Shown piece after piece: positions 37,524 to 45,792 of a stretch of 64,000 nt of DNA; position 1 is the stretch's first letter; every line of letters begins with the position of its first letter. Location of the stretch: NCBI RefSeq assembly GCF_024732245.1, contig NZ_CP093845.1:3343987-3407986 (forward strand), read 5' to 3'. A model generated the notes under the pieces. It was not told the DNA's origin. It saw nothing but the letters and a program-made list of their open reading frames with translations, and did no database searches. The position numbers were made by a program, and so were the translations under genes. Origin of the DNA: Dietzia sp. B32. Its GTDB lineage: Bacteria > Actinomycetota > Actinomycetes > Mycobacteriales > Mycobacteriaceae.

Positions 37524-40073
37524 ATGACTGAGCACATCGTCGTCGTCGGACACGGGATGGTCTCCCACCGATTCGTCTCCACCCTCGGCTCGCGGTACCG
37601 CGACGCCGACCTGGCCGTCACGGTGATCGGCGAGGAACCCGACCCCGCCTACGACCGGGTGGGCCTGTCGGCCTACGTCGGCGCGTGGGAGCGGGCGGCC
37701 CTGCACCTCGAGGACGCCCGGCACGCCGCCGACCCGCGCGTCACGGTCCGCTCCGGTCACCTCGTCACCGCGATCGACCGGCCCGCGAAGCAGGTGGAGC
37801 TCGACTCCGGTGAGCGCATCTCGTACGACACGCTGGTCCTGGCCACCGGTTCGCGCGCGTTCGTCCCGCCGGTTCAGGGCCACGATCTGCCCGGTTGCCA
37901 CGTCTACCGCACGCTCGACGACCTCGACGCGATCCGCGCGGCCGCCGAGCGCGCCGGGGCCGGGGCCCACGGCGTGGTGGTCGGCGGCGGACTGCTCGGC
38001 ATCGAGGCCGCCAACGCGCTGAGCCTGATCGGTCTGACCCCGCACGTCGTCGAGCGCAACGACCGGCTCATGCCCGTCCAGGTCGACGGGCGCGGCGGCG
38101 CGCTGCTGTGCGACCTCATCCGTGACCGCGGTATCGACGTGCACCTGGACGTGACCGACACGGTGATCGAGCCCGGTGACGGAGCGGACGGTGCCGGCGG
38201 GGTGCGGGTCACCCTGACCGGCGACGACGGCGAGACGACCGCCGTCGACGCAGCGGTCGTGGTGTTCTCCGTCGGGGTCAGACCCCGTGACGAGCTCGCC
38301 CGCGGGGCCGGGTTGGCCCTGGCCGAGCGGGGCGGCGTGCTGACCGACCGGGCCTGCCGCACCTCCGACCCGCACGTGTTCGCGATCGGCGAGTGCGCGG
38401 CCATCGAGGGCACCTGCTACGGCCTGGTCGGGCCCGGGTACGCCTCCGCCGAGGTGGTCGCCGCCCGGCTCGGCGACGGGCCGGGTGCCGACGCCGAGTT
38501 CGCCGGCGCCGACGTCGCCACCAAACTCAAGCTCATGGGCGTGGACGTGGCCAGCTTCGGCGACGCCCACGGGCGCACGCCCGGCTGCCTCGAACTGGTG
38601 GTGGACGACCCCGTCACCCGCACCTACTCCAAACTCGTCCTCAGCGACGACGCCCTGACCCTGCTCGGCGGGGTGTTCGTCGGCGACGCGGGCCCGTATC
38701 AGCTGCTCAAGCCGCTGCTCGGGCGCACCTTGCCGTCGTCGAACCCCCTGTCCCTCATCACCCCGGGCGCCGCGGCGGACGGCGGTGTCGGCGTGGAGTC
38801 GTTGCCCGACGACGCCCAGATCTGCTCCTGCAACGCCGTCACCAAGGGCACGCTCCGCGAGGCGATCTGCGGCGGGGCGTGCGACGTCCCGGCGCTTAAG
38901 GCGTGCACCCGCGCCGGCACCTCGTGCGGGTCGTGCCTGCCGCTCATGCGTCAGGTGCTCGAGGCCGAGGGCGTCGAGCAGTCCACCGCGTTGTGCGAGC
39001 ACTTCGACCAGTCCCGCTCGGAGCTGTTCGAGATCGTCACCGTCACGGGGATCCGCACCTTCTCGGGTCTGATCGGGCGGTTCGGCCGCGGCATCGGCTG
39101 CGACATCTGCAAGCCGACCGTCGCCTCGATCCTCGCCTCGACCAGCTCGGACCACGTCCTCGACGGTGAGCAGGCCTCGCTGCAGGACACCAACGACCAC
39201 TTCCTGGCCAACATCCAGAAGAACGGCACCTATTCGGTCGTCCCGCGCATGCCCGGCGGGGAGGTGACCGCCGAGCAGCTCATCGTGATCGGGGAGATCG
39301 CCCGCGACCACGACCTCTACGTCAAGGTCACCGGCGGCCAGCGGATCGACCTCTTCGGCGCCCGGGTCGAGGAGTTGCCCCGGATCTGGCGACGCCTGGT
39401 CGACGCGGGCATGGAGTCCGGTCACGCCTACGGCAAATCGCTGCGCACGGTGAAGAGCTGCGTGGGCACCTCGTGGTGCCGATACGGCCAGCAGGACTCC
39501 GTGGGGATGGCGGTCCTGCTCGAGAACCGCTATCGCGGGCTGCGCGCGCCGCACAAGATCAAGATGGGCGTGTCCGGCTGTGCCCGCGAGTGCGCGGAGG
39601 CCCGCGGCAAGGACGTCGGCGTGATCGCGACCGAGACCGGCTGGAACCTGTACATCGGCGGCAACGGCGGCGCGACCCCGCGGCACGCCCAGCTGCTGGC
39701 CGGAGATCTCACCGACGACCAACTCATCCGCTACATCGACCGCACGGTGATGTTCTACGTCCGCACCGCCGAGCGCCTGCAGCGGATCGCACCGTGGCTC
39801 GAATCGCTGGCGGGCGGCATCGACCACCTGCGTGAGGTCGTGTGTGAGGACTCTCTGGGACTCGCGACCGAACTCGAGGGCCGGATGGAGGCCCACGTCG
39901 AGGGCTATGTCGACGAGTGGGCGGCGGTCCTGGACGACCCGGACAAGCTCGCCCGCTTCGTCTCGTTCGTCAACGCCCCGGAGGCCCCGGACCCCACCGT
40001 GCAGTTCGAGGAGAAGGGCGGCCGCAAGGTGCCGGTCCTCCTCGGCTCGCCGTCCATGCCGGCCCGCGTCTGA
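37524..40073 (+). CDS. nirB: Assimilatory nitrite reductase, large subunit
   Basis: 849 aa, reducing nitrite to ammonium with NAD(P)H. In order: an FAD-binding domain (HIVVVGHGMVSHRF at the N terminus), an NAD-binding domain (VVGGGLLGIEAANALSLIG near residue 150), a BFD [2Fe-2S] domain (CSCNAVTKG near residue 433 and GTSCGSCLP), a ferredoxin-like half-domain, then the siroheme/[4Fe-4S] domain with CVGTSWC near residue 646 and GCARECAEA near residue 686. All four cluster cysteines are present. The ATG follows AAGGAGG. It is cytoplasmic and acts with NirD. Confidence 0.97.
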   Translation: MTEHIVVVGHGMVSHRFVSTLGSRYRDADLAVTVIGEEPDPAYDRVGLSAYVGAWERAALHLEDARHAADPRVTVRSGHLVTAIDRPAKQVELDSGERISYDTLVLATGSRAFVPPVQGHDLPGCHVYRTLDDLDAIRAAAERAGAGAHGVVVGGGLLGIEAANALSLIGLTPHVVERNDRLMPVQVDGRGGALLCDLIRDRGIDVHLDVTDTVIEPGDGADGAGGVRVTLTGDDGETTAVDAAVVVFSVGVRPRDELARGAGLALAERGGVLTDRACRTSDPHVFAIGECAAIEGTCYGLVGPGYASAEVVAARLGDGPGADAEFAGADVATKLKLMGVDVASFGDAHGRTPGCLELVVDDPVTRTYSKLVLSDDALTLLGGVFVGDAGPYQLLKPLLGRTLPSSNPLSLITPGAAADGGVGVESLPDDAQICSCNAVTKGTLREAICGGACDVPALKACTRAGTSCGSCLPLMRQVLEAEGVEQSTALCEHFDQSRSELFEIVTVTGIRTFSGLIGRFGRGIGCDICKPTVASILASTSSDHVLDGEQASLQDTNDHFLANIQKNGTYSVVPRMPGGEVTAEQLIVIGEIARDHDLYVKVTGGQRIDLFGARVEELPRIWRRLVDAGMESGHAYGKSLRTVKSCVGTSWCRYGQQDSVGMAVLLENRYRGLRAPHKIKMGVSGCARECAEARGKDVGVIATETGWNLYIGGNGGATPRHAQLLAGDLTDDQLIRYIDRTVMFYVRTAERLQRIAPWLESLAGGIDHLREVVCEDSLGLATELEGRMEAHVEGYVDEWAAVLDDPDKLARFVSFVNAPEAPDPTVQFEEKGGRKVPVLLGSPSMPARV

Positions 40074-40112
40074 CGGTCCCGCGCCGGACACCGGCCAGCT
40101 CTGCCGGCCACC

Positions 40113-40178
40113 CCGCCCACGACTCCCGCTCACCAGCACCGCCCACGACTTCCGCCCGCCAGTCCCGCCCACCAGGAG
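40113..40178 (+). repeat. 26-bp tandem repeat between nirB and nirD
   Basis: The unit CCGCCCACGACTCCCGCTCA-CCAGCA (40113-40138) is followed by a second copy (40139-40164) with four changes and a partial third that runs into the nirD ribosome binding site AGGAGGAG. Confidence 0.75.
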
Positions 40179-40188
40179 GAGATCCGCC

Positions 40189-40584
40189 ATGACCACCACC
40201 CAGCTGTTCACCGCCACCCGCCCCGCCGAGATCGCCGTCTGCCCGGTCGGCCGACTCATCCCGGGGCGCGGGGTCGCCGCCTTGCTGCCCGACGGCCGCC
40301 AGGTGGCGGTGTACAAGATCGACGACGACGAGGTCCGCGCCCTCTGCAACATCGATCCCGTCGCCCGGGCAGCCGTGATGAGCCGCGGCCTGGTGGGGGA
40401 CCGCGCCGGAGAGCCCGCGGTGATCTCGCCGATCGGCAAACAGGCCTATGCCCTGGCCGACGGTCGCGGCCTCGACGACCCCTCGCACGGTCTCTCGGTG
40501 TTCCCCGCCAGGGTCGCCGCCGACGGCACAGTGTTCGTGGCCACGCAGCCGGCCGTCCGGCATGCCCGCGTGATCGCGGCGTAG
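40189..40584 (+). CDS. nirD: Nitrite reductase, small subunit
   Basis: A 131-aa Rieske-fold subunit. The segments AEIAVCPVGRLIPGRGVAAL, LCNIDPVARAAVMSRGLVGD and VISPIGKQAYALADG follow the NirD pattern. The paired Cys-His ligands of a true Rieske cluster are missing, as in other NirD proteins, so it probably binds no Fe-S cluster and supports NirB structurally. The ATG at 40189 follows AGGAGGAG. It lies 115 bp after nirB across a tandem repeat. Confidence 0.94.
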   Translation: MTTTQLFTATRPAEIAVCPVGRLIPGRGVAALLPDGRQVAVYKIDDDEVRALCNIDPVARAAVMSRGLVGDRAGEPAVISPIGKQAYALADGRGLDDPSHGLSVFPARVAADGTVFVATQPAVRHARVIAA

Positions 40585-40641
40585 TCGCCGGGCCCCGCAC
40601 GGCGAGGCCGGCCCAGACCAGCCAGCGGCCCGTTCCCGACA

Positions 40642-40679
40642 CCGGGGCAGCGCATCCGCTCGTGGATGCGCTGCCCCGG
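40642..40679. terminator. Perfect 16-bp palindrome between nirD and nnaR
   Basis: CCGGGGCAGCGCATCC (40642-40657) pairs fully with GGATGCGCTGCCCCGG (40664-40679) around the loop GCTCGT. It lies between converging genes, so it is most simply a bidirectional terminator, though it lies 160 bp from the nnaR stop. Confidence 0.65.
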
Positions 40680-40758
40680 TGGCTTGCGATGGCCGAATGC
40701 ACACTCTTGCTGGGGTTACGCTGCGAACGTGGTCCATTCCGAGTGCGTAAGCCGGCGG

Positions 40759-40788
40759 GCCAGCGCATGTGGCGTGTGATGCGCTGGC
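40759..40788. repeat. Second inverted repeat between nirD and nnaR
   Basis: GCCAGCGCAT (40759-40768) pairs with ATGCGCTGGC (40779-40788) around a 10-nt loop. It shares the core CAGCGCAT/ATGCGCTG with the palindrome 100 bp upstream. It could serve as the nnaR terminator. Confidence 0.5.
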
Positions 40789-40839
40789 TCGTGGCCACCA
40801 CACCGCCTGGGCCACCACACCGCGCCGCGGCCCGGCGCC

Positions 40840-42099
40840 TCAGATGTTGAGTCGGTAACCGCGCTTGACGACGGTCGTGACGAGGTCGGGAACGCCGAGC
40901 GCGCGCCGCAGCCGGCCCATCGCGGTCTCCACGGCGTGCAGGTCGGTTCCCTCGCCGGGCAGTGCCGCGAGCAGGTCGTCCCGGCTGACGCAGGCCCCGG
41001 GCCGCCGGGCCAGGACCCGCAGCAGCGCGAGCTGGGCCGGGGTGAGGTCGACGAGTCGTCCGTCGACCAACGCCGCCGCCGCGCACACGGTGAGCTCGTG
41101 CCCGGCGACCTCGATCGGCTCGGTCCGGGCGGCGAGCTCGTCGGTGGTGTGCCGCATGAGCGACCCCAGCCGCATCCGGTCCGGGCTGGTGAACGGGACG
41201 TCGAGTTCTGCCAGGGGCGCCGCGGTCACCGGCCCCACGCACAGCGCCGCGACGGGCCCGCCGAGCGCGTCGAGCAGGTCGTCGAACACGCCCAGGGCCT
41301 CGGCCCGCTTGAGCACCGCCACCACCGCCGGCGCCGCGGTGAAGGTCACCCCGTCGACGCCCCGGGCCGCGATGGTCCGCACCAGATCGTCCAGCGCCGC
41401 GAGATCGTCGGGTAGCTCCCAGCGGTAGACGGGCACCTCGATCACGTCAGCACCCGCCTCACGCAACCCGTCGAGCAGCACCGCCATCGGGTTCCAGCCG
41501 GAGCCCGCGCCCTGGATCTGGACGCCGATCGTCAGCCCCTCCACGCCCCGCTCGAGCAGCATCTCCAGCAGCTCCGGGCTGGCCTCGCTCTTGGCCGAGG
41601 CGTGCTCCCGCAGTCCCGCCGCGCGGATCGCACCGGTGGTCTTGGGTCCGCGGGAGTACAGCGGGATCTCACCCATCAGTGCGAGCAGGTCCTCGGCCAG
41701 GCCCCATTCCTCGCACACCTGCATCCACCAGCGCACGCCGGCCGCGGTGGTGAGAACCATGAGGTCGGCGGGCGCCGCGAGCAGGCGCCCGGTGGCCTCG
41801 CGCACCACCGTGTCCTCCGCGATGGGGATCATGTGCATCGCCGGCGCGTGCAGGACGGTGGCACCGCGCCGCTCGAGAAGGGTGCGCTGCTCGGAGGCCC
41901 GTCGGGCGGCGGTGACGGCGACAGTGCGTCCGAGCAGCGGGAGATCGGGTTCGGAGGTGGTCACGTCGGAATCGGTCACTCCCCCATCATGAACGAGGCG
42001 TGTGTCCGGCAGGTTTCCCTCCACCGCCTCGTCCGCCCCCGCTCCCGCTCCCACGTCCGTCCCCGCCGCCGCGTCCCGTGACCGCTCGTCCCCCGTCAT
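40840..42099 (-). CDS. nnaR: NnaR-type regulator: HemD-like domain fused to an OmpR-type DNA-binding domain
   Basis: 419 aa. An Asp/Ala/Gly-rich N terminus of about 50 residues leads to a uroporphyrinogen-III-synthase-like domain (about 53-310; LLGRTVAVTAARRASEQRTL, ADLMVLTTAAGVRWWMQV, FTAAPAVVAVLKRAEALG). A C-terminal winged helix of the OmpR/PhoB type follows (about 325-419; LVDLTPAQLALLRVLARRPG, VETAMGRLRRALG, VVKRGYRLNI). This fusion is the nitrate/nitrite assimilation regulator NnaR of mycobacteria and Streptomyces (also Rv0260c). The ATG overlaps the upstream stop as ATGA; a later GTG start (VTDSDVTTSEP) would trim the low-complexity N terminus. It is last in the narK-nasA operon. Confidence 0.88.
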   Translation of the reverse strand: MTGDERSRDAAAGTDVGAGAGADEAVEGNLPDTRLVHDGGVTDSDVTTSEPDLPLLGRTVAVTAARRASEQRTLLERRGATVLHAPAMHMIPIAEDTVVREATGRLLAAPADLMVLTTAAGVRWWMQVCEEWGLAEDLLALMGEIPLYSRGPKTTGAIRAAGLREHASAKSEASPELLEMLLERGVEGLTIGVQIQGAGSGWNPMAVLLDGLREAGADVIEVPVYRWELPDDLAALDDLVRTIAARGVDGVTFTAAPAVVAVLKRAEALGVFDDLLDALGGPVAALCVGPVTAAPLAELDVPFTSPDRMRLGSLMRHTTDELAARTEPIEVAGHELTVCAAAALVDGRLVDLTPAQLALLRVLARRPGACVSRDDLLAALPGEGTDLHAVETAMGRLRRALGVPDLVTTVVKRGYRLNI

Positions 42100-43586
42100 C
42101 CCGCCTCCTGAAGCCATCCGCAGATCCCGTCGACCGCCGACGAGCACCCGCCACATCCGGTCCCGGCGCGGGTCCGCTCGGCCAGCGCACCGCTGTCGCG
42201 CGCACCGTCGGCCCAGGCCGCGACAAGGTCGCCCTTGCTCACGCCGTTGCACCTGCACACGACCGCCGCGGCCGGCATGGTCGACGGCGTCTGAGCCGCC
42301 ACTGCCTCGGCCCGGCCCAGCACCACCGACACCACGTCGTCCGGCACGGGCAGGGCGTTCTCGAACAGCTGCGTGAGCATCCCGACCGGCTCCGGGTGCC
42401 CGATCAGCGCGGCGCCCACCACGCGCCCGCCCGCCACGTCGACGCGCGCATACCGGCCGCGGGCGGGTTCGCTCAGGGTCGTGACCTCGATGGGTGTTCC
42501 GGTGTCGGGGCATCGCGATCCGTAGACGTCCGCCGCGAGCGAGCCCAGGGCGACCACGTCGAGCCCGTGGGCCTTGAGCCTGGTCACCTCCGCGCCGCCG
42601 ACGTACCTCGCCTGCGGGTCCGCGCCGCTGAGCCGGGCTGCCAGCACCACGGCCTGGTCCCAGGCGGGCGCGACCAGCCCGCCGACGACCCCGCGGTGCT
42701 CGGCACAGTCGCCGAGGGCGGAGATCGCGGGGTCGCTGGTGGTCAGCTCGTCGTCGACGACCACGCCGCTGCCCACCTCCAGCGCGGCGTCACGCGCGAG
42801 GTCCGTCCGGGGCGCGGACCCGGCGGTGAGCACGACGGTCCGGCAGCGCACCTCGCCGTCGTCGAGGGTGAGGGTGGCCCCGTCCCACCTGGTGGCTCGT
42901 ACACCGGTCAGGACCCGCACCCCCAGGGCTGCGAGGGCGCGGACCAGGACGGCCCCGGCGCCGACGTCGAGGCACCCGTTCATGGGTCGGTCGCGGGGGT
43001 GGACGACGACGACGTCGTGCCCCGACCCGGCGAGTGCGCAGGCGATCTCCAGACCGATGAAGCCCGCACCGACGACCGCGACAGGGCCCGGGTGGGCCGC
43101 GAGATGAGCGGTCAGTTCTCGCTGGCCCGCAGCGTCCCGGAGGGTGAACGCGCCGGGCGCCAGGCCGCCGCCGGGACCGCGGATGCCGTCGACGGGCGGG
43201 ATGCGGGGTGCGGCGCCCGTGGCCAGGACCAGGTGGTCGTAACCGATGCGTTCGCCATCGGCGAGTTCCACCTCGCGCGTGGCGCGGTCGATCGCCGCGA
43301 CGGTTGCACCGGTCCGGACGGTGATGTGGTTGCGCTCCCACCATCCCGTGGGCTTGAGCCGGGCCACCGGCGAGGGTGCCGCCGTCGCGCGGGCCGAGAC
43401 GGCGGCAGGCCCCGGCCGGGCCGCGACGGCGTGGGACAGCATGATCCGGTTGTACGGCTCCTCCGCTTCCGCGCCCAGCACGGTCACCGACAGCCGCTGC
43501 GGGTCCGGCTCGCCGACGCGCAGTTCCTCGACGAGCCGGGCGGCGGCCATCCCGGCGCCCACCACCACGACGCGGCGCGCGCTCAT
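42096..43586 (-). CDS. nasB: FAD-dependent reductase with C-terminal BFD [2Fe-2S] domain (nitrate reductase electron-transfer component)
   Basis: 496 aa. An FAD-binding motif (VVVVGAGMAAARLVEEL) at the N terminus, an NAD(P)-binding motif (VAVVGAGFIGLEIACALAGS, about residue 160), the flavin-contacting SALGDCAEHRGV near residue 300, and a C-terminal BFD-like cluster site (VVCRCNGVSKGDL and GTGCGGC, about 445-480). It most likely passes electrons from NAD(P)H to NasA, whose own C terminus has no BFD domain. It overlaps nasA and nnaR by 4 bp each. The nasB name is by role, not proven orthology. Confidence 0.85.
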   Translation of the reverse strand: MSARRVVVVGAGMAAARLVEELRVGEPDPQRLSVTVLGAEAEEPYNRIMLSHAVAARPGPAAVSARATAAPSPVARLKPTGWWERNHITVRTGATVAAIDRATREVELADGERIGYDHLVLATGAAPRIPPVDGIRGPGGGLAPGAFTLRDAAGQRELTAHLAAHPGPVAVVGAGFIGLEIACALAGSGHDVVVVHPRDRPMNGCLDVGAGAVLVRALAALGVRVLTGVRATRWDGATLTLDDGEVRCRTVVLTAGSAPRTDLARDAALEVGSGVVVDDELTTSDPAISALGDCAEHRGVVGGLVAPAWDQAVVLAARLSGADPQARYVGGAEVTRLKAHGLDVVALGSLAADVYGSRCPDTGTPIEVTTLSEPARGRYARVDVAGGRVVGAALIGHPEPVGMLTQLFENALPVPDDVVSVVLGRAEAVAAQTPSTMPAAAVVCRCNGVSKGDLVAAWADGARDSGALAERTRAGTGCGGCSSAVDGICGWLQEAG

Positions 43587-45754
43587 GCCGCCTCCAGCCG
43601 GACCGCGCACACCTTGAACTCGGGCATCCGGCTGTGCGGGTCGAGCTCGGGCAGGGTGAGCAGGTTGGCCCGGCCGTCGCCGGGGAAGTGGAACGGCAGG
43701 AAGACGGTGTCGGTGCGCATGTCCTCGTCGCAGCGGACCACGGCGTCGAGCGAGCCTCTCCGCGAGACGATGCGCGCAGGATCGCCGTCGACCAGGCCGG
43801 CCGCGCGTGCGACGACGGGGTGAACCTGCACCCACATGACCGGTTCGGCCCCGGCGAGTTCGGTGACCCGCCGGGTCTGCGCGCCGGACTGGTAGTGGGC
43901 GAGCAGCCGCCCGGTGGTCCCGAGCAGCGGGTACTGCGCGTCGGGTGGTTCGGCGGGTGCGCGCGGCTCGTCCACGACGAACCGGGCGCGGCCGTCGGGC
44001 GTGGCGAAGCGGTCGAGGAACAACCGTGGCGTCCCGTCCGGCGCATCGGCGCCGCACGGCCAGTGCAGGGCCTCGCCTGCGTCGAGGCGATCCCAGTCGA
44101 TCGCCGAATAGTCGGCCTTGCCGCCGGCGGAGGCGCGGGCGAGCTCGCCGAACACCGCGCGCGCGTCGGTCGGGAACCGCTCGGGCCCGCGGTCCAGGCG
44201 GCGGGCGAGTTCGTGCCAGATCCACAGCTCGTCGCGCACGCCGGCGGGCGGTGTGATCGACCGGCGGCGCCGCAGCACGCGCCCCTCGAGGTTGGTGAGC
44301 GTGCCCTCCTCCTCGGCCCACTGCGGTACGGGCAGGACGACATCGGCCAACGCGGCGGTCTCCGAGAGGACGAAGTCGGCCACGACCAGGGTGTCGAGAG
44401 CGCGCAGTCGCTCGGTCACGCGCCCGGCGTCGGGCGCGGAGACCACCGGGTTGGAGGCGTGCAGGAGCATGGCGGTCGGCCCTCCCGGTCCGCCGAGCGA
44501 GTCGAGCAGCTCGAACGCCGACAGGCCCGGTCCGGGGATCTGCTCCGGGTCCACTCCCCACACCCCGGCGACGTGGGCGCGGGCGGCGGGATCGGTGATC
44601 ATCCGGTACCCGGGCAACTGGTCGGCCTTCTGCCCGTGCTCGCGGCCGCCCTGCCCGTTGCCCTGCCCGGTGAGGGTGCCGTAGCCACTCCCCCGCCGCC
44701 CGGGCAGTCCCAGCGCCAGTGCGACCGCGATGGCGGCGCCCACCACAGCGGTGCCGTCGGCGTGCTGCTCGGCGCCCCGGGCGGTGAGGATGTACGACCC
44801 GGCCCCGGCGTCGCGCGCGCCGGTGAGCAGGGCGACCGCCCGCTCGAGGTGGGCGACCGAGACGCCGGTGACGCGCTCGGTGCGGTCGGGGAGCCAGGCG
44901 GCGGCGTGCGCCCACGCGTCGTCGAATCCGCTGGTGCGCTCGGCGAGGTACTGCGTGTCGACCGCGCCGGTGACGACGACGAGGTGGAGCAGTCCCAGCG
45001 CGAGCGCCGCGTCCGTGCCGGGGCGCAGTCGCAGGTGCACACCGCCCCCGTCGAGGGCACGCCGCGCGGTCGCGCTGAGCCGGGGATCGGCCACGACGAG
45101 CCCGCCCGCGCGTGCCGCAGTGTCGAGGTGTTGGAGGAACGGGGGCATGGTGTCGGCAGGGTTGGCACCGACGAGCAGCACCGCCCGGGCGTCGGCGAGG
45201 TCGGTGACGGGGAACGGCAGTCCACGGTCGAGGCCGAAGCTGCGGTTCGCGGCCGCCGCGGCGCTCGACATGCACCAGCGGCCGTTGTAGTCGATGAGCC
45301 GGCTGCCCAGCGCGAGCCGGGTGAACTTCCCCAGCTGGTAGGCCTTCTCGTTGGTCAGCCCGCCGCCGCCGAACACGGCCACCCCGTCGGGCCCGCCCAC
45401 GGCCTGCGCCCGGCGGATCCCGTCGGCCACCCTGTCCAGGGCGGTGTCCCAGTCGCACGGCACCAGGCGTCCGTCGTGGCGGACGAGCGGGGTGGTGAGC
45501 CGATCCGGGTGGGTGAGCAGGTCGCCCGATGTCCAACCCTTGCGGCACAGCCCGCCGCGGTTCGTGGGGAACCACGCGGGTGCCACCTCGGCCGCCGCGG
45601 CCGGGTCCGGCCCCGGCGTCACCGTCATCGCGCACTGCAGAGCGCAGTACGGGCAGTGCGTGTGGGTGGGCCGGTCCTCGTGGGGGCCCTTCCCGGCGGG
45701 CTCGGGCACCCTCGTCAGGTTCGGCACCGCCGGGCTGCTGCGGACGGTCGTCAT
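43583..45754 (-). CDS. nasA: Assimilatory nitrate reductase, catalytic molybdopterin subunit
   Basis: 723 aa of the Mo-bis-MGD oxidoreductase family, reducing nitrate to nitrite in the cytoplasm (no Tat signal). The [4Fe-4S] site CPYCALQC with a distal Cys in GLCRKGWTSGDLL lies at about residues 34-75. The molybdopterin domain follows, with GGGGLTNEKAYQLGKFTR, GANPADTMPP, GRRGSGYGTLTGQGNGQGGR and QWAEEEGTLTNLEGRVLRRR. The C-terminal beta-barrel dinucleotide-binding domain (PLLGTTGRLLAHYQSGAQTR) is complete. It lacks the C-terminal BFD domain of Klebsiella NasA. The ATG at 45754 begins 38 bp after narK. Confidence 0.93.
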   Translation of the reverse strand: MTTVRSSPAVPNLTRVPEPAGKGPHEDRPTHTHCPYCALQCAMTVTPGPDPAAAAEVAPAWFPTNRGGLCRKGWTSGDLLTHPDRLTTPLVRHDGRLVPCDWDTALDRVADGIRRAQAVGGPDGVAVFGGGGLTNEKAYQLGKFTRLALGSRLIDYNGRWCMSSAAAAANRSFGLDRGLPFPVTDLADARAVLLVGANPADTMPPFLQHLDTAARAGGLVVADPRLSATARRALDGGGVHLRLRPGTDAALALGLLHLVVVTGAVDTQYLAERTSGFDDAWAHAAAWLPDRTERVTGVSVAHLERAVALLTGARDAGAGSYILTARGAEQHADGTAVVGAAIAVALALGLPGRRGSGYGTLTGQGNGQGGREHGQKADQLPGYRMITDPAARAHVAGVWGVDPEQIPGPGLSAFELLDSLGGPGGPTAMLLHASNPVVSAPDAGRVTERLRALDTLVVADFVLSETAALADVVLPVPQWAEEEGTLTNLEGRVLRRRRSITPPAGVRDELWIWHELARRLDRGPERFPTDARAVFGELARASAGGKADYSAIDWDRLDAGEALHWPCGADAPDGTPRLFLDRFATPDGRARFVVDEPRAPAEPPDAQYPLLGTTGRLLAHYQSGAQTRRVTELAGAEPVMWVQVHPVVARAAGLVDGDPARIVSRRGSLDAVVRCDEDMRTDTVFLPFHFPGDGRANLLTLPELDPHSRMPEFKVCAVRLEAA

Positions 45755-45792
45755 GGTGCTCTCCTCGTCGTCGTCCCCTCGTTCCTTTCCGG

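Noticed and set aside
37506..40439. Open frame of nearly 1,000 codons antisense to nirB
   Set aside because: Same shadow effect; nirB has every catalytic motif in its own frame.
40189..40584. nirD as a broken Rieske protein
   Set aside because: Absence of the Cys-His ligands is normal for NirD small subunits.
40662..40850. Possible 62-codon gene between nirD and nnaR
   Set aside because: Its start lies inside the loop of the 16-bp palindrome, the product is Arg/Trp-rich without features, and there is no ribosome binding site.
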